Below are positions 55,752-64,000 of a stretch of DNA of 64,000 nucleotides, piece by piece. Position 1 is the first letter of the stretch, and the number at the start of each line of letters is the position of its first letter. The stretch spans positions 72,368,356 to 72,432,355 of the forward strand of contig OY726572.1 of the NCBI GenBank assembly GCA_963383645.1. Reading direction: 5' to 3'. The position numbers and the translations under genes are program-made. The notes under the pieces are model-generated. The model did no database searches and was not told the origin of the DNA. It was given only the letters and a program-made list of their open reading frames with translations. This stretch comes from Muscardinus avellanarius (lineage: Eukaryota; Chordata; Mammalia; Rodentia; Gliridae).

Positions 55752-57799
55752 TTATCCTATATTTAGGAGAACCAAAAACTTCAAGCAAAGACATCTAGAA
55801 CTGTTAAAAAATTCAGTAAACTAACAGGATACAAAATCAATATAAAAATACTTAGCTTTTCTATATGGCAAACATGAATTGACTAAAAAAGATATCCAGA
55901 ATATAATTTCATTCACAATAACCACAAGAGTAAAATACCCAAGTTTAAACCTAACCAAAGAAATAAAAACATCTACAATGAAAATTATAAAACACTAAAG
56001 AAAAAAAATGAAGAAAATATTAGAAGATGGAAAGATCTCTCATGCTCTTGGAGAAGAAAATTATTATCAAAATGGCCATTTTACCAAAAGTGATCTACTG
56101 GTTCAGTTAAATCTCTATCAAAAAACCAGTGGTATTCCTCAAAGAACTAAAAAGGTCAGTCCTAAATTTCATATGAAAAAACAAAAGACCCAGAATAACC
56201 AAAATAATTTTTAGCAATAAAATCCAAGAAAGAGGTATCACAATTCCTGACTTCAAATTATGCTACATACCTGTAGGAATAAAAACAGAATGTCATTGGC
56301 ACAAAAACATATACACAGACCAATGGAACAAAACAGATGTCACAGTAACAAATACACACTTATAGCCAACTAAATTTTGACAAAGGTGCCAAACAAAATT
56401 AAATTCTTACCTCTCACCTTGTAAAAGAGTTAATCAAAATTGATTGATCAAAGATACAGAAATTACATGAGAGACTTTAAAGTTACTAGAGAAGGACACA
56501 GGTCCGATACTCTAACTAGAGGCACAGGTAGAAACTTCCTCAATAAGACACCCCTAAAGCTCAGTAGATTAAAATAAACACTAATAAATGAGATAGTATC
56601 AAATGAAAAAGTTTCTGTTTGTCAGTGGAAAACATCAAGACTCTAAAAAGAGAGTCTACATAATGAAAGAATAGCTTTGCCAGCTATATTCCTCTGACAG
56701 AGGATTAATATCTAGAATATAAAAAGTACTTAAGAGACTTAACACTAAATAAAAAATGACCCAATAAAGAAATGGGCAGTTGAAATAGATATTTCATAAA
56801 ACAATGGCCACAAATACATAAAAATGTTCAAAATTAATATCATTCAGGGAGATGCAAATTAAAACTACAGTGAGATTCCATTTAACTCCAATTGAAATGA
56901 CAATCACCAAGAAGTTAAACGATAAATTCTGGTTAGAATGTGAGGAAATAGTAACTCTTCCCCACTGTTGGTGAGTTGGCAAATTAGTGCAGCCACAATG
57001 GAGATCAGTTTTCTTCAGAAAACTGGGAATGGATGCACTATATGATCCAGCTGTATCACTCCTATATATCTTTCCATGTGGACTGAAATCAGAATATAGT
57101 AATACATGCATATCCATATTTATTGCTGTAAAATACATAATGGCCAAATTACAGAACCAATCTAGGTGTCCATCAACAGATTAATTGATTACAAAATTAT
57201 GCAGTATGCACACAATGGAACTTTACTCAGCAATAAAGAACAAAATTATATCATTTGAAGGAAAATGGACGGACTTGAACATTATGATGTGAGCGTAGTC
57301 ATTCCCAGAAAGTGAAGGATCATATATTTTCTGTCTTATGTGGAATCTCTCATAAATGGGCCATAAGAGAGAATTTAGATATGGAGGAGAAACCCAAGTG
57401 GAGTGAGGGAGGGAAGGAAAATCCGGAGGAAAAGGGGAGGGAGAATGAATGAAGTATCACTTTGACAGTATTTATATAGGTAGCAATACCAATGCCAATC
57501 TCAATATCCTGTATGGGAAAGGGAGGACTGGGGATGGAGCTGGGGTTAGAAAGCTCACCAAGTGCTGTGTGCATGTATGCCACTATCACTGTGAACTACT
57601 TTATGGTGTGAGACTGTAATGCACCAATAAAATATACAAAATATCCATATGTAACTGTCTTTATTATAACTCTTTTCTGTGGCCAAACACATTTCTCAAA
57701 CTCAAATATACATCCACGTTCCACATAAAAACAAATATATACACAGCTTCCGGGAACCTAAAATACAACAACGGCATTGCACATCTCTTGGCCATACCT

Positions 57800-58280
57800 C
57801 CTAAAATTTATAAACATGCCTGTGACTTTTCACTTCCATTATTAGCTCTATACCCATGAGAAATGTGTACATGTGCTCAACAAACACTTATCAGTGTTTA
57901 CAGTAGCTCCATTCTGAGTAGATTAAAATACCAATCAAATGGCTATCTATAGAATAGATAAAAATATTCAAACAACATTGAGAATGAACAAACCGTAGCA
58001 ATACACAAAACCAGAAATGAATTTCAAAGAATTTGAAGCATAAGAATAACTCATATGAGAGTAAAAATTCTATCTTCCTTAAGAAAAGATCAGATCTAAG
58101 CTTCTGTTACATGGAGTTACAGAATGTAGACGTGATAGCTGGGGGCACTGGAATGCTGGCAAAGTTGCATTTGCTGATGCAAGTGCTTGTTACATCACCA
58201 TATTCTATTTGAAAATTAACTCATTTGAATATGTATTATTTGTTTACTTATGAACATATATGTTAAAGGGCAAAAACATT
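57800..58280 (+). mobile_element. Probable ancient L1 3' end
   Basis: GAACAAACCGTAGCAATACAC, GAATTTCAAAGAATTTGAAGC, GGGGGCACTGGAATG and TTGTTACATCACCATATTC...ACTCATTTGAA occur in the order expected of an old L1M 3' end (ending 'ggttacatgggtgtattc...aaaattcatcaa'). Highly diverged. Confidence 0.5.
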
Positions 58281-59490
58281 TATTTAGTTTGTTACTTTTG
58301 TAAATTAATGTTACTTTTGGCTACATTTATAAAATTAGCATGATGAAAAAAATTAAAAGTTCACAAAATTGATAATAACTCATATCATCAGTTTCTATGA
58401 GTGAAAACTGGAAAAAAGTAAATACAACCCAACTCCCAATTATCCCCCAAATAAAGCAAGCATCCTTGGATATATGAATTTGGACTTAAATTCTTCAAAA
58501 ATTCCCAAAGTTATTATCAGAAAGTCATTCAGTCTAATTAGCTCTGGGAATTTATATTTTAATGGTATCATAAAACCAAAATCAGGAACTAATAACTAAT
58601 GACTAATAACTGAAGTCAGAATATGAAGTACACTTCACAAATAAATCCCCGTTTTTAGAAATTATTATAATGCTGAGTTTAACAGTATTCTCACTCACTG
58701 TTCCACACTAAATTATAATTGGCACTAAGTCTACAACTACACATTTTTGAAAAAAGTTCTTGGGATTTAACCTCTTTGGAGAAAGTTACTATGTCACCAT
58801 AAAACTTACATCAACATTTAGTTTGCCTGTGGATAGCTGAAGATATAGCCAACTGACAAAATTTTACAATAAAATTAGGCTCCCTATGATAAATATATTT
58901 ATTGAGATCCTTGGTTTCTATATTTACAAAATATTTCTCAGAAATTCTTCCACTCAGAAATTGTACAGAAAATAATCATTATCTTTAAAGTTCTTTAACA
59001 TTTATCTTGGGTTTATTACAAAAAATTATCTTATGTTGATATTTCTGGTATGACTTAAAAACAGGATGAACAAAAAGTTTTCCCTAATACAAAATGCTAT
59101 CAAGTTGGTTAATATGCTTAATATTCCAAAACTTGTTGAAATGTTCTCTCTTTAAAATGTAAATATTGTAGCCATTTTTCTACAGAGCTGAGAGTGGAGA
59201 CATTACAAAAGAACATCTGATTGTCCTTTTAAAGAGGAGAGATTATGTAAATAAATTTTATTTATCATTAAGAAAGATTATTCTATTACCTAAAAGAATG
59301 ATGTATAAGTATTAATCTTGATTAGAAAGATGCTCATTATACATTCCACATTAAGAAAATAATCAAGTAAAATAATATTATTTGGTCAAATCATTTTAAA
59401 ATTAAAGAATGAGTATGAATATGTACTAATCTGTTTTCTATTGAAAATTGCACATTACCACAGAGTAATTAAATTATAAAGCAAAGAGGT
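58281..59490. other. AT-rich intergenic DNA, nothing recognised
   Basis: No element or frame assigned over 1.2 kb. Confidence 0.45.
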
Positions 59491-59491
59491 T

Positions 59492-59678
59492 AGCTGGGGT
59501 CAGTGACCCAAGTCTGTAATCCTGATACTTAGGAGTCTGAGAAGGGAACATTGCAGGTTCAAGGTCAGCTGCAATAACTTATTGAGACTCAATAACTTAG
59601 TGAGACTCTGTTTCAACATAAAAAGGGTTGGGGGTGTAACTGAGAGGAGAATCCCTGGGTTCAATCCTTGATACAGAA
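59492..59678 (+). mobile_element. B1-dID-like SINE, diverged, with internal 18-bp duplication
   Basis: AGCTGGGGTCAGTGACCCAAG, TTGCAGGTTCAAGGTCAGC, then AATAACTTATTGAGACTC and AATAACTTAGTGAGACTC in tandem (59572-59607 region), GGGGGTGTAACTGAGAGG, CAATCCTTGATACAG. A purine tract follows. Confidence 0.9.
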
Positions 59679-59776
59679 AGAAAGGAAGGATGAAGAAAAA
59701 GCAGAAAGGAGAAAGGAAGGAAAGGAAGAAGAAAAGAAAAATGAGAGAAAAAGAAGAAGAAAATGAAAACAAGAGG
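59679..59776. repeat. Polypurine tract in a SINE tail
   Basis: Irregular AAAG/GGAA/AAGA units of about 95 bp. Confidence 0.92.
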
Positions 59777-60110
59777 TTTATTTGAACCCTGGTTCTGGAG
59801 TTGCAAGGTGGAGCCCCTGGATCTGGTGACTGTCTTCCTGTTGGTAGAGCCCTGAGACTTTGCAGGGCTTCATGAAGCTAGGAAGTGTGGGTACATATGT
59901 ATGTTCTGGTCTCTCTCATTCTTCCTATGGAACCACAAATATTTAATCATAGGAGGACACTCTGGTGACCTTATCTGAATGCAATCATTTCCCAAGGGCC
60001 CCACCTCTAAACACCAGAGTCAAATTAAATTTCCACCATTTTAGTACTTCAAAACAAGAATTATAATTTCAAATATTTTGGAAGAGACAAATTATAATCA
60101 AATCAGGGAA
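59777..60110 (+). mobile_element. Ancient interspersed repeat, same unresolved family as 6825-7110
   Basis: AGGTTTATTTGAACCCTGGT, TCTGGAGTTGCAAGG, then GACCTTATCTGAATGCAATC, AAGGGCCCCACCTCTAAACACC and an AAATTTCCACC end. Consistent with the widespread old repeat described at 6825. Confidence 0.5.
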
Positions 60111-60436
60111 TTGCATTTGTGGTAATTTCAAGATGCAAACATGAGAATATTATCTAATATTTATACTAAAGAATTTTTTCATGTAATTGTAAAATTACTG
60201 CCTGTAACTGAAACAAACTGGTAAGTATGCTCATATGTAAGAGTTACTTTCTACAGATACGAATTAAAAAATAATATAAGTGATTAAAATTCATTTCCAT
60301 TACAAAGTATTATTTTAATCTATATTTTTAAAATTATTCATGTGCTGTTTTTCAAAATAAACTTCCACCTGTGATAAAAGCTTTTCTTTTCAAAACACAC
60401 ACATACACAATGAACAAGCAATGACTATTTTGCAAT
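60111..60436. other. AT-rich DNA, nothing recognised
   Basis: No element assigned. Confidence 0.4.
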
Positions 60437-60649
60437 ATTTTTTTTGGAGGGGGGTGGTATCAGGGATGGAATCCAGAGGCATTCTATCCCAACCTTCATC
60501 CCCAGCCCTATTTTTTATTCTTTATTTTTGAAACAGGGTCTCACTTAGTTCCAAAGGGATTAAGTAGCTGAGCTTGTCCACAAACAAGGGTCCTCCTGCC
60601 TCAACCTCCCAAATGCTGAAATTATAAGCGTGCACCATCATGCCCAGCT
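60437..60649 (-). mobile_element. B1-dID-like SINE (older subtype) with short TSD
   Basis: T-tail, GGTATCAGGGATGGAATCCAG, TTTTTGAAACAGGGTCTCACT, CCAAAGGGATTAAGTAGCTGAG, head ending CATCATGCCCAGC. TTGCAAT flanks at 60430-60436 and 60650-60656. Confidence 0.93.
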
Positions 60650-61242
60650 TGCAATCTGTTTTAAATGTTTAAATGTTTTAAATAGTCATTATACTCATAA
60701 AAATTATATTTTATCCAAATATTTTGATATTTAATTTATACAAAATATCTTTGCAGGATATTTGCTAGATTGTCTTCAAATATGTAAAATACACTGAGAG
60801 AAAGCTGTTTTGGATAAACATTTGGATAGAGGTACAGCTATGAACATATATACCTCTCGAAATATAGACAACAGTGCTTCCTTTTGGGGGATATCTGCCA
60901 CAGCCAGAGCAATCTTCATCTCTAAATGAGTCTTCATCATTTCCAAGGCAGTTTTGTATAAATATATCATTTTTACACTAGTTTCGCATTGTTTTCCAGT
61001 TCAATTTTAAAATACATTTTTACTCCTAGTTGGTGTATGTCGTCTAAAACATAAATTAGCATATTATCTCTCTGTCTGTATCTATATACATTTATTTATA
61101 TCTTAAGCTATACATTCTTCTGCATAACATCTTTAATATTATGATTAATCAAGCAAGAACCATGCTCAGGCCTGGCTAATCAATGACAACCCAAGAAAAT
61201 ATGGTTTGATAAAGATTTAGAATGATTAAGAGCTAAAATATG
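60650..61242. other. AT-rich DNA, nothing recognised
   Basis: No element assigned; a 64-codon antisense frame at 60776-60970 has no recognisable content. Confidence 0.4.
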
Positions 61243-61447
61243 GCCGGGTGTGGTGGTGCATGCTTGTAATTCCAGCATTCAGGAGGCTCAGAAAGGAGGA
61301 TTGCAGTTCATGGACAGCCTCAGCTATTTAGTGAGGCCCTCCACAACTTAGTGACCCTGTTTCAAAATAAAGTATAAAAAATATGGCAAAGAGTGTAGGT
61401 CAGAGGTCAAATGTCCCTGGGTTTCATCCCGAGACCTGCAAAAAAAG
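61243..61447 (+). mobile_element. B1-dID-like SINE (older subtype) with long microsatellite tail
   Basis: GCCGGGTGTGGTGGTGCATGC, GATTGCAGTTCATGGACAGCC, CCCTGTTTCAAAATAAAG, GAGTGTAGGTCAGAGG, ending CCGAGACCTGCAAAAAAAG. Confidence 0.93.
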
Positions 61448-61448
61448 C

Positions 61449-61454
61449 CACACA

Positions 61455-61534
<80 letters not shown>

Positions 61535-61640
61535 CACACACAATATTATATATAGTATATATTATATATAGTATATATTGTATATTATATAGTAGATATT
61601 GTATAAATATGTAATATATATTATATATTATATAATAAAA
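61449..61640. repeat. (CA)n/(TA)n compound tract after a SINE
   Basis: Two CA blocks, each followed by a TA block (61449-61544), then irregular TATATA/GTATATT units to about 61640 with local inverted symmetry. Confidence 0.92.
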
Positions 61641-61904
61641 ACTTAAATAAAAGTGAAAATATGGAAATTAGAAAACACGCAAATTTAAATGCCAATAATA
61701 GGCCATTATCAGCTATCATACTGCTTGTGAATTTTGAATGACTCTAACTTGATAAAATGCCTAAAAATAATAGTACATAGTTGATAAATTTAACTATTGT
61801 TTTATTTGAGTGAAGTTTAAACTATTTAGTAACATAGAAAGCTATATGTATTTTGAGTATAGACTAGTATTTATTCATATTAAATTAAAAGCTAAACAAA
61901 GCTC

Positions 61905-62082
61905 AGTAGTACATGCCTATGATCACAATATTTGGGAGGCTGAGACATGAGATCACAGGTTGGATGCAAGAGTGTGATAACTTAGCCAGACCCTGTTTCA
62001 AAGTTAAACAATAATTTCTAAAGGGCTAGGGGTATAGTGCACTGGTGGAGCACATCTGAGCTCAATCTCAGGACTACACACA
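61905..62082 (+). mobile_element. B1-dID-like SINE, old
   Basis: AGCTCAGTAGTACATGCCTATG, TATTTGGGAGGCTGAGACATG, GATCACAGGTTGGATGC, CCCTGTTTCAAAGTTAAAC, GGGCTAGGGGTATAGTGCAC. Confidence 0.9.
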
Positions 62083-63239
62083 CCAAACTAAGATAATACA
62101 GATTATCTGTATTTGATACACAATTTTCTGAGTATACATATAGTTTCTAAAATTAGAACTTTTATGGAACTGATGGCACAGTTATAGGACAACAAAACTG
62201 ACATAAGGAGTATCTGCACCCAGAATCTATATTCAAAATGTTCTTCACAATCCACAAAACAGAAATTCAAGAAATATTTATAGATCTATAAATCATATGC
62301 TAAAGTATCCAGAATTTTAAAAATAATTATAATCTTAAGAAGTTTGTTTTAAGGCTATTTCTAATATAGATGTTGATACCATGTTAGTGATAAAATATGT
62401 TCACCTGAAGCTTTCTCCAGTGGATCAGGCACAAGTATCGAGTAGCTGTCAGATTCTACCCCTGGTGTTTTTTCCAGAGGCCAGTGGCCCACACATTTCA
62501 TCCTGCTATCTTGTCTGTCTCTCTGAGCTCTCTGAGGCCTCCCTCATATTTTGTGTTGGTCCAACTTAGTAATTGATTTGGAACAGTAACACAGAATTGA
62601 TCTCATCTTCCTAGAAAGACTCAGGGAGGCAAGTCAGACACTGCAGCCTGGCAGCAACTGACAAAGATTGTTTGTGCAATATCAGTGAATACAAGGGCAA
62701 ACTGTTGTCAGAATTCTAGAATATGTAACATTAACCACCTGCAGCCATCCCTCACATCTTCTGTCCCATGAGCTTTTGATAGCCCCTTTTCTCTACTGCC
62801 CTTTCACCATATTAAAATGAATTGATAGAAAAGACTAGGATGAAAAGTCTGATTGGCCAATAAAAAAAAAATCCTAGCCATATCAGGACTTAGCATTTTC
62901 AGAAGATCTTACACCTTTAGACCAGTGTTGTTTATTAGAAAGAAAAACAAGTTATGTTAATTGATGCCAAAATCTGTTTCTATGTGGGATCCTGATTTAA
63001 TAAATGTCATTCCAGTTGTTGGCTTGCCCTTGTAAATATCATTTTTCAATTGGAAAGATGAGTAGGACTCTGTCAAAGGTATGGAAATGAGCATCCTGGG
63101 AACCTTGCCACACACTATACATACTCATGGAGCCAGAATTGAGGGGAAAGTGAAGAGCTCCCCATTAAATATTGTTCTAGACAAAGCATGAACCACCTGA
63201 TCTGAAACTCTACAAGACTTTAAAATGCTACTCTTTAAA
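62083..63239. other. Intergenic DNA, nothing recognised
   Basis: Single-copy-looking; A-run at 62863-62871. No coding frame supported. Confidence 0.45.
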
Positions 63240-63612
63240 ATGATGTTGACTGTGGGCCCATTGTAGATTGATTTTATGATAGAGGTATGTTCTTTCTATT
63301 CAGATTCTCTGCAGTACTTTTAGCATAAATGGATGTTGGATTTTGTCAAATGCTTTTTCTGATTCTATTAAAATGATTACATGAATTTGTCTTTGTTTCT
63401 GTTCATGTGATGAATTACATGGATTGATTCTCGTTTGTTTAACCAGCCTTGCATCCTTGAGATGAACCATACTTGGTCATGAAATATGATTTTCTTGATG
63501 TGGTTTTGAATGCATGTTGTATTTTATTTAGCAGTTGTGCAGCCAAATTAATCAATGATATAGGTCTGTAGTTTTCCCTCATTGAGTTTTCTTTATTTGA
63601 TTTTGTTATTAA
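63240..63612 (-). mobile_element. L1 ORF2 RT segment, inverted 5' part of a rearranged L1
   Basis: Minus-strand translation of 63439-63627 contains [19 protein letters not shown], matching the L1 RT palm-side motif (RPISL.N...LNKI). The next text on that strand (GACAAAATCCAACATCCATT at about 63350) is the downstream RT region. It abuts a sense-strand L1 3' segment at 63613. Confidence 0.9.
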
Positions 63613-64000
63613 TGTCCATAGCTGCACAATTCACCATTACCAAACTATGGAACCAGTCATATGTCCATCAACAGATGAATGGATTACAAAACTATGGGAT
63701 ATGTACACAATGAAATTTTACTCAGCCATAAAAAACATGTCTTTTACAGGGAAATGGATGGAACTGGAGGACATTATGCTAAGTGAGATTAATCAGTCAC
63801 AAAAATAAGAAATTGGATGATCTCCCTAATAGGCAAAAGGTAGGGAGAAAATGGGCCATAGGAAGAATTCTAGTAAAAAAAGGGGATGCTATAGATGAGC
63901 AAATAAGGAAAACAAACTAATTGAGGGTATGAGAGGAAAGAAGAGGTAAATTCTCTAATATTCATGATGTACATTAAAAAACATATCAAAGTCAATCACT
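63613..64000 (+). mobile_element. L1 ORF2 C-terminus and 3' UTR, runs off the window
   Basis: CATAGCTGCACAATTCACC, ATGTCCATCAACAGATGAATG, GATGGAACTGGAGGACATTATG, then the UTR to CATATCAAAGTCAATCACT at the window edge. With 63240-63612 it forms one L1 with an inverted 5' part. Confidence 0.93.

Larger units (their letters stand above)
54575..57640 (+). mobile_element. L1, 5'-truncated ~2.6 kb (RT to 3' end), split by a solo LTR
   Basis: RT-side ORF2 text (TTAGAGACCAATAATCTTGAT, GCAAATCAATACATGTCATTC) runs to AAAGGATGCTCACTATCACAA and TTTCAATATAGTACTC at 55172, then resumes after the LTR at GTACTCAAGACTTTG (55633). It continues through the C-terminal region (AGGGAGATGCAAATTAAAACT) and the UTR to GTAATGCACCAATAAAATAT. 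A (CA)22 tract lies at 55706-55750. Many frame breaks; no functional ORF2. Confidence 0.93.

Noticed and set aside
61549..61640. Structured RNA or palindromic element
   Set aside because: The inverted symmetry comes from TATATA/GTATATT low-complexity repeats next to a SINE tail.

Overview
This is a gene-poor, AT-rich mammalian nuclear window made mostly of transposable elements in several age layers. I find no cellular protein-coding gene, tRNA, rRNA or CRISPR array that I can support. Every long open frame I examined is either decayed LINE-1 (L1) ORF2, the antisense of a SINE, or translated simple repeat. The commonest SINE has a 7SL-derived (B1-type) head with the box-B-like motif GGTTCGAAGCC and a shortened ID/tRNA-like tail. 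That architecture, known as B1-dID, points to a rodent outside the mouse-rat group (dormouse, beaver, mountain beaver or squirrel-related lineages). I did not see the longer ID-type SINE that I would expect to be common in squirrels, so beaver or dormouse is my weak preference; the species is not proven.

Layout. 1-5 kb: L1 3' ends, a MER20-like hAT fossil and a young SINE. 5-10.7 kb: a MER5-like hAT fossil, L1 pieces on both strands and a MaLR LTR. 10.7-20 kb: mostly unassigned AT-rich DNA with many SINEs and microsatellites, including a head-to-head SINE pair. 20-22.5 kb: a truncated L1 bracketed by ~250-bp direct repeats, then a 107-bp tandem duplication. 23-32 kb: an antisense L1, a 2.5-kb stretch almost free of recognisable repeats that contains a near-perfect 31-bp-arm hairpin, and a second SINE head-to-head pair. 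32.5-47.2 kb: a nearly continuous L1 block, including an old near-full-length copy (about 38.0-42.6 kb) riddled with insertions, two younger 5'-truncated copies and an MLT1-like LTR. 47-54 kb: largely single-copy-looking DNA, broken by the most unusual object in the window, a retroinserted chimera at 51084-52263. 54.6-57.6 kb: an L1 split by a clean solo LTR. 58-64 kb: ancient repeats, SINEs and an L1 with a 5' inversion that runs off the right edge.

Most notable: (i) the chimera at 51084-52263, a CpG-rich array of ~50-bp units in alternating types joined to an L1 3' end and A-tail and flanked by a 16-bp target-site duplication; it resembles an SVA-type composite or an internally deleted L1 carrying 5' monomers. 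(ii) A 460-bp solo LTR with a perfect 6-bp duplication inside L1 ORF2. (iii) An L1 flanked by unusually long direct repeats. (iv) A 107-bp tandem duplication at 105/107 identity. (v) A 69-bp hairpin. (vi) Several microsatellites that sit inside the target-site duplications of SINEs, which shows they grew from SINE tails.

All repeat-family names come from remembered consensus features, not a database search. Boundaries without a stated target-site duplication are approximate, by tens of bases.
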